From contig NZ_RKLV01000002.1 of the NCBI RefSeq assembly GCF_026242195.1, positions 62,001 to 126,000 of the forward strand: 64,000 bases of DNA, in the 5' to 3' direction. The DNA comes from Halorutilus salinus. Lineage in GTDB: Archaea; Halobacteriota; Halobacteria; Halobacteriales; Halorutilaceae. Below the pieces are notes generated by a model, which saw nothing but the letters and a program-made list of their open reading frames with translations, did not search any database and had not been told where the DNA came from. Below, in pieces: positions 36,691 through 46,684 of this stretch (its first letter is position 1; each line of letters opens with the position of its first letter). The position numbers and the translations under genes are program-made.

Positions 36691-38946
36691 TCAGTAATCG
36701 TTCTTCTGCGCGTCGACCGTCGCCACGGCGGCGAGGTTCACGATGTCCTTAACCTCGTCACCGCGCTGGAGTACGTGGACGGGCTTGTCCATACCGACGA
36801 GCATCGGTCCTATTGCCTCCGCGCCGCCGAGGCGCTGGAGGAGCTTGTAGCCTATGTTACCGGATTCGAGGTTGGGGAATATGAGGACGTTCGCTGGTTC
36901 ACTAAGCTCCGCGAAGTCGTAGGTTCCTTTGAGTATGTCCTCGACGACCGCCGTGTCAGCCTGCATCTCACCGTCGACCTCGAAGTCGACACCGTCCTCG
37001 CGTAGGAACCGCGCCGCCTCACGTGGCTGTGCGGTCGCCTCGTTCTCGACGCTACCGAAGTTGGAGTACGAGAGCATCGCAACACGCGGTTCGACGTTAA
37101 AACGCCGCGCGAGTTCCGCCGTGTGCTCGGCGATCTCGGCGAGTCCGTTGGCGTCTGGCGAGAAGTTAACCGTCGTGTCCGCGACGAAAAGGACGCGGTT
37201 CTCAAACGTCAGTAGGTAGACGCCCGCGGCGTGTTTTGCCTCCTCCGCGGTGCCGATGACCTCCAGAGGCGGACGCAGTGCGCTCGGATAATGGTGGCTC
37301 AGACCCGTCAGGAGTGCGTCGGCGTCACCGCATTCGACCATCACGCTACCGAAGTAGTTGCTGTCCTCAAGGAGTTCGCTCGCCTCACTCCTCGTCACGC
37401 CCTTGCGCCGCCTCTTCTCGTACAAAGTCTCGGCGTAACGGTCGTACTCACCTGCGTCGGGGTCGACTATGTCGGGTTCAAAGTTCAAGCCGAGATCCGC
37501 CGCCTTCTGTACGACCTCCTTCTTGTCGCCTATCAGGACGGGTTCGGCTATCTTCTGATCCTGCATCTGGTACGCGGCGCGTATCATCTTCTCGTCCTCG
37601 CCGTCGGCGAGGGCGACGCGTTTGGGGTCGCTCTTAGCCTTGTTGAGGACGACGCGCATCATCTCGCGCGACTTGCCGAGACGCGCTTCGAGTTCCTCGA
37701 CGTACTCCTCCTCGTCGACCTCTATACGCGCCGCGCCGCTCTCCGACGCCGCACGTGCCACCGCAGGCGCGACACGGAAAAGTACGCGCGGATCCAACGG
37801 CTTGGGTATGATGTAGTCGGGACCGAACCGCAGGGGTTCGTCGCCGTACGCCTTGACGACCGCATCCGGAACGTCCTCCTTGGCGAGTTCGGCGAGCGCC
37901 TCCGCCGCCGCGACCTTCATATCCTCGTTTATCTCACGCGCCCGTACGTCGAGAGCGCCGCGGAAGATGAAAGGAAATCCGAGGACGTTGTTAACCTGGT
38001 TCGGATAGTCGGAACGTCCCGTCGCGGCGATAACCGTGTCGTCACGCGCTTCCTTCACCTCCTCGTACCCTATCTCCGGGTCGGGGTTCGCCATAGCGAA
38101 GACGATAGGGTCGTCGTCCATAGACGCGACCATATCCTGAGAGACGATACCTCCGACGGATAGACCCACGAAGACGTCCGCCCCGTCCATCGCGTCGGCG
38201 AGATCGCCCTTGGGAGCGTCGGAGGCGAACCGTCTCTTGTACTCGTTGAGGTCGTCCTCCTCCGCGCGCCTCTCGGTTATGACACCCGACGAGTCGCACA
38301 TCGTGATACTGTCGCGTTCGACGCCGAGGGAGACGTAGAACTCGGCGCATGCGACCGCCGAAGCGCCCGCACCCGAAAAGACGACATCGATCTCGTCGAG
38401 TTCCTTGTCCGATATCTCACACGCGTTGAGCAACGCCGCGCCGCTGATAATCGCCGTCCCGTGCTGGTCGTCGTGGAAGACGGGTATGTCCATCGACTCG
38501 CGCAGGCGCTCCTCTATCTCGAAGCATTCGGGAGCCTTTATGTCCTCAAGGTTGACACCGCCGAACGTGGGTTCCATAGCGTCGACCGTACGAACCACCT
38601 CGTCGGCACCGTCCTGATCGAGTTCGATGTCGAAGACGTCGATATCCGCGAAACGTTTGAACAGGACGCCCTTGCCTTCCATGACGGGCTTCGAAGCCTG
38701 CGCGCCTATGTCGCCCAAGCCGAGTACGGCGCTACCGTTTGAGACGACAGCGACGAGGTTAGCCTTCGCTGTATACGTGTACGCCTCGTCGGGGTCGTCG
38801 TCTATCTCACGACACGGCGCGGCTACTCCCGGCGAGTACGCGAGACTGATGTCGCGCTGTGTCTGTGTCGGCTTCGTCGTCGATATACGTATCTTACCCG
38901 GTGGAGGTCGGCGATGGTAGTCGAGAGAGTCTTCGTCAAGCCCCAT
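36691..38946 (-). CDS. maeB: NADP-dependent malic enzyme fused to a phosphotransacetylase domain
   Basis: 751 residues from ATG 38946 ([19 protein letters not shown]); an ATG at 38970 adds eight. The malic part, about 1-420, shows [51 protein letters not shown] and [16 protein letters not shown] (NAD(P)-binding). The C-terminal 320 residues form the PTA-like domain seen in MaeB enzymes ([60 protein letters not shown]). The latter normally regulates rather than catalyses. It converts malate to pyruvate with NADPH production in central carbon metabolism. Confidence 0.95.
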   Translation of the reverse strand: MGLDEDSLDYHRRPPPGKIRISTTKPTQTQRDISLAYSPGVAAPCREIDDDPDEAYTYTAKANLVAVVSNGSAVLGLGDIGAQASKPVMEGKGVLFKRFADIDVFDIELDQDGADEVVRTVDAMEPTFGGVNLEDIKAPECFEIEERLRESMDIPVFHDDQHGTAIISGAALLNACEISDKELDEIDVVFSGAGASAVACAEFYVSLGVERDSITMCDSSGVITERRAEEDDLNEYKRRFASDAPKGDLADAMDGADVFVGLSVGGIVSQDMVASMDDDPIVFAMANPDPEIGYEEVKEARDDTVIAATGRSDYPNQVNNVLGFPFIFRGALDVRAREINEDMKVAAAEALAELAKEDVPDAVVKAYGDEPLRFGPDYIIPKPLDPRVLFRVAPAVARAASESGAARIEVDEEEYVEELEARLGKSREMMRVVLNKAKSDPKRVALADGEDEKMIRAAYQMQDQKIAEPVLIGDKKEVVQKAADLGLNFEPDIVDPDAGEYDRYAETLYEKRRRKGVTRSEASELLEDSNYFGSVMVECGDADALLTGLSHHYPSALRPPLEVIGTAEEAKHAAGVYLLTFENRVLFVADTTVNFSPDANGLAEIAEHTAELARRFNVEPRVAMLSYSNFGSVENEATAQPREAARFLREDGVDFEVDGEMQADTAVVEDILKGTYDFAELSEPANVLIFPNLESGNIGYKLLQRLGGAEAIGPMLVGMDKPVHVLQRGDEVKDIVNLAAVATVDAQKNDY

Positions 38947-39025
38947 GTCAGAAAACTCATACGCCGACACGATAAAGGTTTACGTCGCTCCCCGGTTCCG
39001 GATTCGACGCGCGTCGAACCGGCGA

Positions 39026-39433
39026 TCAGACGAGACGACGGTGTTCGACCTTTATGCAACGATCCTCGACGACACGGACGCCCGCATACTCGGCACGGTC
39101 GGTCGCCTCGCGGTTCCTTATACCCGTCTGTGTCCAGAGAACGTCTACGTCGCCGCGCTCAACCACGTCGTTCACGATACCGTCGACCTCTTCGCTCGGT
39201 CGGAATACGTCGACGATACCGACCTCGCCCGGAACGTCGAGCAGGCTGTCGTACGCCTTGCGTCCGAATACCTCGTCGGCGTACGGGTTGACGGGAACGA
39301 CGTCGTAGCCGTTTTCGACGAGGTAACGTGGTACGTCGTGCGCCGCCTTTCCGGGCGTCGTCGAGCATCCGACGACGGCTACCGTGTCGGTACCGAGGAT
39401 CCCGCGTATCTCTTCTTCGTCGGTTACGGGCAT
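39026..39433 (-). CDS. CoA-binding (YccU-like) protein
   Basis: 135 residues from ATG 39433. Rossmann-type CoA-binding fold: VAVVGCSTTPGKAAHDVPRY, ENGYDVVPVNPYADEVFGRK, GIVDVFRPSEEV, and VLWTQTGIRNREATDRA, with a final ED-R-C-I-K-VEHRRL motif common to the YccU group. These proteins bind CoA in vitro; role unknown. The longer frame to 39466 adds an unlikely peptide. It lies just upstream of maeB on the same strand, 79 bases away. Confidence 0.92.
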   Translation of the reverse strand: MPVTDEEEIRGILGTDTVAVVGCSTTPGKAAHDVPRYLVENGYDVVPVNPYADEVFGRKAYDSLLDVPGEVGIVDVFRPSEEVDGIVNDVVERGDVDVLWTQTGIRNREATDRAEYAGVRVVEDRCIKVEHRRLV

Positions 39434-39511
39434 GGCGGGTATACGGTGTCGTGAGCAAAAACCCATCGGCGGGTCGCTACCGTTAAGGTATCGCCCGCGC
39501 TGTTTCGTCGT

Positions 39512-41200
39512 ATGCTTGAGGAGTACTGGGGCGTTGGACCCAAGACGCGTGACCTGCTCGCCGACTCGTTGGGCGAGGAAGACGCTGTGGAGGCGATAGA
39601 GAGAAGCGACGTACGAAGACTCGTCGATGCGGGTCTACCACGCGGACGCGCTACGCGTATCGTACGCCGCGCAAAGGGCGGCGAAGGTCTCGACGTACTC
39701 ACAACCCGCGACAGCCGCGACGTTTACAAGAGCCTTCTCGAACGTATCGGCGACCACGCCGTCACCGACGAAGCGGCGGATCGCGTTACGGTCATGACGC
39801 CTTTTACAGAGACGGAGAAGGCGGAAAGACGTCTCGGACGTGTCGAGGAGGCGCGCGACGCCGTCGAAGCCCACGGCGAAGAACTCGTCGGAGCCTTCGA
39901 GGGCTACGACGAAACCGACCGCGCACGCGTCGAGACGGCGCTCCGTCTACGTGAAGCCGGCGTCGGCGATATATTCGACGGTGTCGCAAGCCTCGACGAG
40001 GGGGCGCTACGCGACGCAGTCGAAGCACTCGGAAGCCTCGACGGCGAAGACGGTACCGTCGCACGCGGTGCCGACGACGATCTTGACACGCTCCGCGACA
40101 GGCTCGAAGCGGTGCGCGAACTCGAAGACGAGGCGCTCGACTTCGCGGAGCGTCTGAGCACCGAGGCTCTCGATGCCGACGAACTCCGTGAGGGCTTCGT
40201 CGATCACGTTGTGACGGAGGCGGATGTGACATACGAACGCGCACGCGACGCCGTCGAGACAGAAGCACTCGACGCAACCGACTTCGTGACGGGTTCGTTA
40301 CGTAACCTACTCGACTCGGTACGTGGCGATGTCGAAGGCCGCGAGGAACAGGTCGCCGGACGCCTCCGCGAAGCAGTTGAGGAGAACCGCGACGCCGTCG
40401 AAGAGGCTTCGGAGGTCGTACGTGAGGTCGCCTTCGTCGCCTCGCTCGCGCGTTTCGCCGACGCTCACGACATGACCTCTCCTGAGTTCGTGGACGAAGG
40501 TGTCGCCGTACGCGGTGCGCGTAACCTCGCGCTCGTCGGGCGTGGCGAGGACGTTCAGCCCGTCGACTACGCCGTCGGAGCCGACGAGGTAGCCGAGGGC
40601 GATGTCGCGGTTCTGACGGGTGCGAACAGCGGAGGCAAGACGACCGTACTCGAAACACTCTGCGAGGTCGTCCTGCTCGCGGGGATGGGCGTCCCGGTTC
40701 CCGCCGACGAGGCGCGTGTCTCTGTCTTCGACGACGTTGTCTTCCACCGTAGGCATTCGAGCTTCAACGCCGGCGTTCTCGAATCGACGCTCCGTTCCGT
40801 CGTTCCGCCCCTAACCGACGGTGACGACGCACTGATGCTCGTGGACGAGTTCGAGGCGATAACGGAGCCGGGAAGCGCCGCCGACCTCCTTCACGGTCTC
40901 GTGACACTCACGGTCGACCGCGACGCAGTCGGTGTCTTCGTCACCCATCTCGCCGACGACCTCGAACCCCTCCCCGACGAGGCGCGTGTCGACGGTATCT
41001 TCGCCGAGGGTCTTGACGACGAACTCGAACTCGACGTCGACTACCAGCCGCGTTTCGGTACGGTCGGACGGTCGACACCCGAGTTCATCGTATCGCGCCT
41101 TATCGCGCGTTCTGACGGGCGCGACGACAGGGCGGGTTACGACGTTCTGGCGCGGTCGGTCGGTGTGGAGAAGGTGCAGAGGACGCTCGACGAGGTTTAG
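39512..41200 (+). CDS. MutS-related ATPase with N-terminal helix-hairpin-helix
   Basis: 562 residues. The front (about 1-55) has a helix-hairpin-helix pattern (GVGPKTRDLLADSLG, then DAGLPRGRATRIVRR). The middle is a long acidic helical core (lever/clamp-like region). About 340-562 is the MutS ATPase: Walker A TGANSGGKTTVLETL, a HRRHSSFNAGVLES segment like the MutS linker, Walker B LMLVDEFEAITEPG and VFVTHLADDL. It lacks mismatch-recognition domain I, so it is not a canonical MutS but the shorter archaeal MutS-related group (MutS5-like). A role in recombination is possible; not shown. Overlaps the convergent Nudix gene by 4 bases. Confidence 0.88.
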   Translation: MLEEYWGVGPKTRDLLADSLGEEDAVEAIERSDVRRLVDAGLPRGRATRIVRRAKGGEGLDVLTTRDSRDVYKSLLERIGDHAVTDEAADRVTVMTPFTETEKAERRLGRVEEARDAVEAHGEELVGAFEGYDETDRARVETALRLREAGVGDIFDGVASLDEGALRDAVEALGSLDGEDGTVARGADDDLDTLRDRLEAVRELEDEALDFAERLSTEALDADELREGFVDHVVTEADVTYERARDAVETEALDATDFVTGSLRNLLDSVRGDVEGREEQVAGRLREAVEENRDAVEEASEVVREVAFVASLARFADAHDMTSPEFVDEGVAVRGARNLALVGRGEDVQPVDYAVGADEVAEGDVAVLTGANSGGKTTVLETLCEVVLLAGMGVPVPADEARVSVFDDVVFHRRHSSFNAGVLESTLRSVVPPLTDGDDALMLVDEFEAITEPGSAADLLHGLVTLTVDRDAVGVFVTHLADDLEPLPDEARVDGIFAEGLDDELELDVDYQPRFGTVGRSTPEFIVSRLIARSDGRDDRAGYDVLARSVGVEKVQRTLDEV

Positions 41201-42369
41201 CGTAACCCCTCCCGTCTGTGACAGTGTTCGTCGGCGGTGTCGCGCACCTCGTCTTCCGTAATCTCTCCCTCCTCCGTAACCAACGTGACGAGATCCGGCG
41301 CCACGCGCTCGAAGACAGGTACGCGTGCGCCCTCGTAACCGACGTACTCGTTCCGGTAGCCGTCGTCGGGCGACACCTTGTCTGTTGACGCGACGACCAG
41401 AAACGGAACGCCGAAACGTTCGGCGGTGAGGGCGACCGCGAGGCTTCCGACCTTGTTAACCACGGCTCCGTCCCTCAGAACGGCGTCCGCGCCGACCACC
41501 ACGGCGTCGGAGTTACGTACCTCGCCCGCGACGCACGCGTCCGGCACGACGCGGTCGGCGTCGATCTCGTCCGCAAAGACGACGCCCTCACCGCCGGGTA
41601 ACGACTCGGCGACGGTTACCGACGCGGTCACGTCTCCGAGCGCCTCCGCTACCGTTCCCGAACGCGACAGTGTAACGACACGGTCGGCGTCGTCGAGCCT
41701 TTCCGCAACGCCCGACGCGGCGCGTCGGTCGGCGCGGTATCCATCGGCGATAGCCGCGTGCGCCTTCTCCTCTATCCCGTCCGTCGACCCGGCGTCCGCC
41801 GCTCGCGCGACGCGGTTACCCACGACAGCCATCGAAGGGCGCGCGTCTATAAGCCTGCGCGCCGCCTCGCACCCCTCACCGAATCCGTCTACCGCCGCCG
41901 TGTCGCGCAGAACCTCAAGCGCCCTCGCCGCGACGTACGATGAGCCGTGTACGTCGTCTTCTGCCACCGTCTCTACCGACGGCGCGACGCGCGCGTACGA
42001 GTCCCAGAGACGCGGCACCGTATCGCGGCGTAGAATCTCGGTCGGAGCGCACCGGTCGGCACGTTCGGTTTCGTAGTTCGTATCGATGTCACGTGCCTCC
42101 GTGTCGTACAGGAACGGGTGGACGCGCCAGTCCCCGTGTTCGCCGTCCTCCACGACGAACGCCTCGCCCCGGCGTACGAACGACGCGTCACGTATACCCG
42201 TCTCCTCACGTATCTCACGTTCTGCGTCCTTGCGCTCGTCGTCGCATTCGACGTACCCCGACACGCCGCCCCATCTTCCGGTGTACGAACCCGTCTCGTC
42301 GCTCCTCCGTAGAAGGAGGAGTTCGCCCCTACGCGGGTCACGTACGAAACACGTTACGACCTTGTCCAT
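41197..42369 (-). CDS. Nudix hydrolase fused to an eIF2B-related domain
   Basis: 390 residues from ATG 42369. Residues 1-135: Nudix fold with the box GYVECDDERKDAEREIREETGI near 38-60 (the GX5EX7REUXEE pattern intact). Residues about 145-390 match the eIF2B alpha/ribose-1,5-bisphosphate isomerase-like family: RPSMAVVGNRVARA, TLSRSGTVAEAL, VADEIDADRVVPDAC-type sugar-binding region, VVVGADAVLRDGAVVNKVGSLAV, PFLVVASTDK. The fused pair suggests a nucleotide-derived sugar phosphate route; substrate unknown. Fusions of this form occur in haloarchaea. Confidence 0.88.
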   Translation of the reverse strand: MDKVVTCFVRDPRRGELLLLRRSDETGSYTGRWGGVSGYVECDDERKDAEREIREETGIRDASFVRRGEAFVVEDGEHGDWRVHPFLYDTEARDIDTNYETERADRCAPTEILRRDTVPRLWDSYARVAPSVETVAEDDVHGSSYVAARALEVLRDTAAVDGFGEGCEAARRLIDARPSMAVVGNRVARAADAGSTDGIEEKAHAAIADGYRADRRAASGVAERLDDADRVVTLSRSGTVAEALGDVTASVTVAESLPGGEGVVFADEIDADRVVPDACVAGEVRNSDAVVVGADAVLRDGAVVNKVGSLAVALTAERFGVPFLVVASTDKVSPDDGYRNEYVGYEGARVPVFERVAPDLVTLVTEEGEITEDEVRDTADEHCHRREGLR

Positions 42370-42427
42370 GTCTCCCGTCGTCCCTGCACGGGTAAGACTC
42401 TTACCGCCCGCGTCCGTACCCCACCGC

Positions 42428-42919
42428 ATGCAGGTAGCGCTTGTAAGCGACAGTCACGTACCCGAACGCGCCGACGACGTACCCGACGAGGTTCTGAACG
42501 CGTGCGAGGACGCGGATATGACCGTCCATGCGGGCGACTTCACCTCCCCCGACGCGTACGAAGCCTTCGATGAGACGGGCGAACTCGTCGCCGTGTACGG
42601 TAACATGGACGAGGTTCTCGACCTCCCGCGCGTCGATTCGTTCGCCGCGGGCGGTGTTGGATTCGTCGTCATACACGGAACCGGCTCACTCATAAACTAT
42701 GAGGAACGCGTCACAGAGACGGCGCGCAACGAGGTCGGCGACGACGCCGTCGCCGTTTCGGGGCACACCCACGAGGTTACGGACGAAACGTACGAAGGCA
42801 TCCGTATTCTCAACCCGGGTAGCTGTACGGGGGCGATGCCCGCGTCGCGCGCGACCTACATGCTCGTTGAGGTGGAGGGCGGCGGGATAGACGACGTTGA
42901 GGTGGTTGAGGTCGGATGA
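42428..42919 (+). CDS. Metallophosphoesterase (YfcE/MJ0936 family)
   Basis: 163 residues from ATG 42428, 58 bases from the divergent Nudix gene. Calcineurin-like motifs in order: LVSDSHVPERAD (D-x-H), HAGDF (GD), VYGNMD (GN-D/E form), HGTGSLINYEE, SGHTHE (GHTH) and LNPGSC. These place two metals for hydrolysis of phosphodiesters, as in the MJ0936/YfcE group. The next gene starts inside the stop (ATGA), so the two are translationally coupled. Confidence 0.94.
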   Translation: MQVALVSDSHVPERADDVPDEVLNACEDADMTVHAGDFTSPDAYEAFDETGELVAVYGNMDEVLDLPRVDSFAAGGVGFVVIHGTGSLINYEERVTETARNEVGDDAVAVSGHTHEVTDETYEGIRILNPGSCTGAMPASRATYMLVEVEGGGIDDVEVVEVG

Positions 42920-43581
42920 ACCTCGGATGGCTCGCGGTTGAAACCAAGTATCTCGGGCGCGCACGGTCGTTCTACACCGACCGCCTCGGTCTCGATCCGG
43001 TACGCGAGTCCGAGACGGAGTGCGCGCTCGCCGCAGGTGACACGGAACTCGTCCTCCGTGCGCCGAGTACGGTACCCCGTGGGGGTACGCACGTCCATTA
43101 CGCGTTCTCGACGCCGCGTGACGACTACGACGGATGGAAGGAGCGTATAGACATCGCCGAGGAACGCGACTTCGGTGGTTACTCGTCGCTCTACTTCTAC
43201 GACCCGGACGGTCACTGCGTCGAGATAGGTGAGTCGGACGCGTCGGGTGACGGTATCGTCGGTGTCTTCGAGATAGTCTTCGAGGTCGAGGATCTTGACC
43301 GCGCCCTCGACTTCTACACCTCGCTCGGCGCGACGGTCACAGACAGGGGCGACGGACGCAGACGCGCGCGTCTCGACGGCGGAGGGTTCGACATCGAACT
43401 CTGGGAGCCGGGGTTGGGTATCGCCGACGGACAGGGCGGCGTACATATGGACGTCGGCTTCGAGGTTGACGACATCGGTGGCACGGTTGAAGCCGTCGAG
43501 GACGACGCTCTTTCCTCCGAGACGACGCGCGACGGCGTCCGTCTACGCGATCCCGACGGTCACTACGTGACTGTCTACTGA
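42916..43581 (+). CDS. Two-domain VOC (glyoxalase/dioxygenase-fold) protein
   Basis: 221 residues made of two VOC modules: 1-112 (LGRARSFYTDRLGLDPV, THVHYAF, YFYDPDGHCVEIGE) and 117-221 (VFEVEDLDRALDFYTSLGA, GGVHMDVGFEVDD, LRDPDGHYVTVY). Each ends with the typical DPDGH metal-region motif and E/Y residue. Such proteins bind divalent metal and act as glyoxalases, extradiol dioxygenases or resistance proteins; the specific reaction cannot be read. Coupled with the upstream phosphoesterase and overlapping the convergent ribE stop by 7 bases. Confidence 0.88.
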   Translation: MNLGWLAVETKYLGRARSFYTDRLGLDPVRESETECALAAGDTELVLRAPSTVPRGGTHVHYAFSTPRDDYDGWKERIDIAEERDFGGYSSLYFYDPDGHCVEIGESDASGDGIVGVFEIVFEVEDLDRALDFYTSLGATVTDRGDGRRRARLDGGGFDIELWEPGLGIADGQGGVHMDVGFEVDDIGGTVEAVEDDALSSETTRDGVRLRDPDGHYVTVY

Positions 43582-44201
43582 CCGCCGCCGCTCTCGTCGC
43601 CGACGCCACCGTATACATCGCCGCGTCCGTCTAACGTACTCTCGACGTACTTTGCGACTATATCTACCTCGAAGTTGACCGGATCGCCCGACCCCTTCTC
43701 CGAGAAGTTGGTAACGCTATACGTCTCAGGAACGACCGCGACGGTGAACTCGCCGCCGTCGAGTTCGGCGACCGTAAGGGAAACGCCGTCGAGCGTCACG
43801 GAGCCTTTTCCGACGACGTACCTCTCGAAGCCTTCGGGCACCTCAAAGACGTACTCCCAGTCCTCTCCTATCCGACGCGTATCCACCACACGCGTCGTCG
43901 TGTCGACGTGTCCCTGAACTATATGTCCGTCGAACCTACCGTCGGCGCGCATCGCGCGTTCGAGGTTTACCTCGTCGCCCTCGTCGAGTTCGCCGAGCCA
44001 TGTCTTGTCGAGCGTCTCCTCTGCGACGAAGACATCGAAGCCTTCGTCGTCCGTGCTCTCGGCTGTTAGGCACGCGCCGTTGACGGCTACCGAACCGCCG
44101 CGGTCGGGTACAAACGACGCTTCTAACCGCATACGGACGCCGTCCTCGTCGGTCTCGATCCCATCGATGCGTCCCGTCTCCTCGACGATGCCCGTGAACA
44201 T
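43575..44201 (-). CDS. ribE: Riboflavin synthase (alpha-chain type)
   Basis: 208 residues from ATG 44201 (MFTGIVEETG, the family's usual N-terminus). Two lumazine-binding barrels repeat the pattern: SVAVNGACLTAES near 43 and SVTLDGVSLTVAEL near 131; GHIVQGHVDTTTRV near 91. The C-terminal helix for trimerisation is FEVDIVAKYVESTL. It joins two lumazines into riboflavin. Many archaea use an unrelated RibC, but haloarchaea carry this bacterial type. The tail after residue 190 (GDVYGGVGDESGGG) is low-complexity. Confidence 0.95.
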   Translation of the reverse strand: MFTGIVEETGRIDGIETDEDGVRMRLEASFVPDRGGSVAVNGACLTAESTDDEGFDVFVAEETLDKTWLGELDEGDEVNLERAMRADGRFDGHIVQGHVDTTTRVVDTRRIGEDWEYVFEVPEGFERYVVGKGSVTLDGVSLTVAELDGGEFTVAVVPETYSVTNFSEKGSGDPVNFEVDIVAKYVESTLDGRGDVYGGVGDESGGGQ

Positions 44202-44289
44202 GTATGGAATAGACGTTACACCGTCGAAAGCCGTTCGGTTTCCGCTCCAACGGCGATGAATACTTGACCGTCGGGGATATACGTTGAGC

Positions 44290-44715
44290 ATGAAGGTACT
44301 CGTCCCTTACGACGGCTCCGAATACTCCAAGGACGCGCTCCGACACGCTGTCGACACGTACACCGACGCGGAGGTTCACGTCCTCCACGTAATCGACCCC
44401 GTGGGCAGAGGCGGGAGGAAACAGCCTAAGGCGGCTTGGTGGAACATGTGGTACGAGGATCGTGAGAAGCACGCCGAGAGCCTTCTCGAAGAGGCGCGTG
44501 AGACGGTTGAGGGACACGAAGCCGTTACGACCGAATACCGTACGGGAAAGCCCTCGGAGGAGATACTCGACCTCGTACAGAACGGTGACGTAGACGTTAT
44601 CGTGATGGGGAGACAGGGCGAGGCGGGTCTGTCGCGCGTCCTGCTTGGAAGCGCCGCGGAGAAGGTCGCGCGCCACGCCGACATACCCGTCACCCTCGTG
44701 GGTGAGACGAGTTAG
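44290..44715 (+). CDS. Universal stress protein (UspA family)
   Basis: 141 residues from ATG 44290. UspA fold with KVLVPYDGSEYSKDAL, VHVLHVIDP, and the ATP-binding signature GRQGEAGLSRVLLGSAAEKV near 112-131 (G2xG9G(S/T) form). Binds ATP and is presumably stress- or metabolism-linked. The segment RGGRKQPKAAWWNMWYEDRE near 42-61 is a longer insertion. Its stop overlaps the convergent phosphate transporter gene by 4 bases. Confidence 0.93.
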   Translation: MKVLVPYDGSEYSKDALRHAVDTYTDAEVHVLHVIDPVGRGGRKQPKAAWWNMWYEDREKHAESLLEEARETVEGHEAVTTEYRTGKPSEEILDLVQNGDVDVIVMGRQGEAGLSRVLLGSAAEKVARHADIPVTLVGETS

Positions 44716-45878
44716 AAGATCGGAACGTACGCGAAGAAGACGTACGAAAGACCCGCGGCTACTGTCGGGCTGATAATCCACATCGATACGAAACGTCCGA
44801 CTGCGCGCGGGTTGACGAGGTTCTTACCCGATACTATATCAGACGGCTCCTCCTCGCCCATCGACGGTACCATTTCGGGCGTCTCCGCCGTCAGTGCCGA
44901 GATTGATAGCTCTACATCGGCTTCCCTACGCGCGTACTCTGCCGCGGTCGCCGTGCGCGTCGCGCGTCCCCAGCCGAGTCCCACGATACTCATAACGGTA
45001 GCCATGACGAGGGATATCGGAACCCCCAGCCAAGAGAGGAATGTGGTTATGCTCGAAGCGACGATAGCGACTATAAGCGCGCCGAGCAACGGAAGCTCCG
45101 TCAGGTCGTCGCCGACCGAACTCATCGTCCGTCTCGCTATGGTAAACCCGCCTATGCTGACCGACAGAGCCGCGAGGAGTATCGCCGGGTTTTCGTCGAG
45201 CGTACCGCCGCCCACGAGCGGTGCGACGGCGTTCGCGGTGTTGCTCGCGCCCGCACTAAACGACATGTAACATCCTATGACGAGTATCAGAAAGACACCC
45301 AGAAGCTCACGGTTCGTGGTGTTCTGACCCTTCGCAGGCTTCGGTATCCTACCCGACCTGTCGAGTCTCAGAAGCCGACCGTGGGACTGTCTCAGACGGA
45401 AGTATAGGTCGAGGTACGGGTAGAAGTACCGGCCTATCACCATACCTATCCAGAAGGCTACCGCGGGCGTCATCATCCACCACATGAAGATACGTCCGAG
45501 CACCTCCCAGTTGAGTGCGTCCACCGCCGCGCCGAGTCCGGCGATCGAGCCTGTTGCGACCATCGATGTCGGTACAGGAACCCCGAAAAGGTTGGCTATG
45601 AGCATACCGAGTCCTATGAAGAACAGGACGGCGGTGCTCGCCACGAGCGTGAACTCGTCCTGTGGTACGATACGTCCGCCGAGCGTCTCTATGACGTTAC
45701 GTCCGACCGTCCATCCTCCGACGACGAAGAAAACCGACATCAGACCCGCCGCGGTGGTCTTGCTAACCACGTTCGCGCCCACAGCCGGACCCCATGCGAT
45801 ACCCGTCGAAGAGCCGCCTATATTGAAGCCAACGAAGACGGCGACCAGTACCCCAAGCAGAACGAGCGCCGAGATCAT
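44712..45878 (-). CDS. PiT-family inorganic phosphate transporter
   Basis: 388 residues with about ten membrane helices. PiT signatures appear twice: FVGFNIGGSSTGIAWGPAVG near 16-35 (the GxNDxANx repeat, here GFNIGGSSTGIAWGPAVG) and CYMSFSAGASNTANAVAPLVG near 203-223. A cytoplasmic segment about 300-350 is charged (EYARREADVELS, EEEPSDIVSG). It should import phosphate with H+ or Na+. The first repeat departs from the classical Asn-Asp pair, which may alter the ion used. No PhoU is adjacent. Confidence 0.88.
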   Translation of the reverse strand: MISALVLLGVLVAVFVGFNIGGSSTGIAWGPAVGANVVSKTTAAGLMSVFFVVGGWTVGRNVIETLGGRIVPQDEFTLVASTAVLFFIGLGMLIANLFGVPVPTSMVATGSIAGLGAAVDALNWEVLGRIFMWWMMTPAVAFWIGMVIGRYFYPYLDLYFRLRQSHGRLLRLDRSGRIPKPAKGQNTTNRELLGVFLILVIGCYMSFSAGASNTANAVAPLVGGGTLDENPAILLAALSVSIGGFTIARRTMSSVGDDLTELPLLGALIVAIVASSITTFLSWLGVPISLVMATVMSIVGLGWGRATRTATAAEYARREADVELSISALTAETPEMVPSMGEEEPSDIVSGKNLVNPRAVGRFVSMWIISPTVAAGLSYVFFAYVPIF

Positions 45879-45927
45879 ACAACAGAAAAACGGCTACCTG
45901 AGATAACGGTTTTGTCTTCCCGCGGGC

Positions 45928-46620
45928 TTACTTCCAGTCCTCGGAGCCTTTCTGCTTAAGCTCCCCTTTCGCCCTACGCCCGCGTCTCAGAGCGACGGCG
46001 ACGAGCGCCGCGTAGAAGACTGAGACGCCGCCGACGACGTAGCTTCCGTGTACGTTCCCCACCGAAGCCGTCTCGACGGGTCCCGCGCCGTCGGCGAACG
46101 CGGTGAGGCGTATCACCCACGCACCTACGAGCACCGTAATGAGAGGTAGATAGACACGCCGTAGACGCCTCGAAACCGCCTCGACCGCGGGCGTCTTCAC
46201 CGCGGGTTCGCGCAGGTCGTCGCTCAGTAGCTCGCGCCAGTTCAACTGCTCCGCACCGTCGGCTTCGAGCGCGTTGGCGAAGACGTTCTCCTCCAGCAGA
46301 CGTACACGTGACCTCCATATATCGTAGACACGGTACCGGCGCGCCTCTATACCGAGGAACACGGTTACGGTCGCCACGCCGACGAGTACGACGTAATGGG
46401 GACGCGTCTCCGACGAGAAAGCCCATGTTAGGAGCGTCGCCGTTAGCACGACAGCCCAGTTGGTCGTCCTGTCGATACGTGTACGCCAAGCCGTCGTACG
46501 TCCGAGTTCACCGCGGTACAGATGCGCCATCATCGACAGAAAGTCGGAGCGTTCGTCTGCTATATCTCCGGCTATCTCGCCCCCTTCCGCGTCATCTTCG
46601 TCGGGTGGTGCCTGCGCCAT
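45928..46620 (-). CDS. DUF2270 membrane protein
   Basis: 230 residues. Acidic N-terminus, then FLSMMAHLYRGELGRTTAWRTRIDRTT (the DUF2270 signature near 27-53). Membrane helices lie at about 54-70 and 77-90, a conserved cytoplasmic part follows (IEARRYRVYDIWRSRVRLLEENVF), and two more helices sit at about 155-172 and 190-208. Function unknown; widespread in haloarchaea. Transcribed divergently from the aEF1A operon across the hairpin-ladder region. Confidence 0.88.
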   Translation of the reverse strand: MAQAPPDEDDAEGGEIAGDIADERSDFLSMMAHLYRGELGRTTAWRTRIDRTTNWAVVLTATLLTWAFSSETRPHYVVLVGVATVTVFLGIEARRYRVYDIWRSRVRLLEENVFANALEADGAEQLNWRELLSDDLREPAVKTPAVEAVSRRLRRVYLPLITVLVGAWVIRLTAFADGAGPVETASVGNVHGSYVVGGVSVFYAALVAVALRRGRRAKGELKQKGSEDWK

Positions 46621-46684
46621 ACCTACCGTACGTGACCTAACGTGTAAATCCTACGCCGGTTCAGGCTGACTGTGTACGTCGCTG

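Noticed and set aside
36634-37005. Plus-strand frame downstream of the small membrane protein
   Set aside because: It lies opposite the C-terminal coding part of maeB and shows no independent signals.
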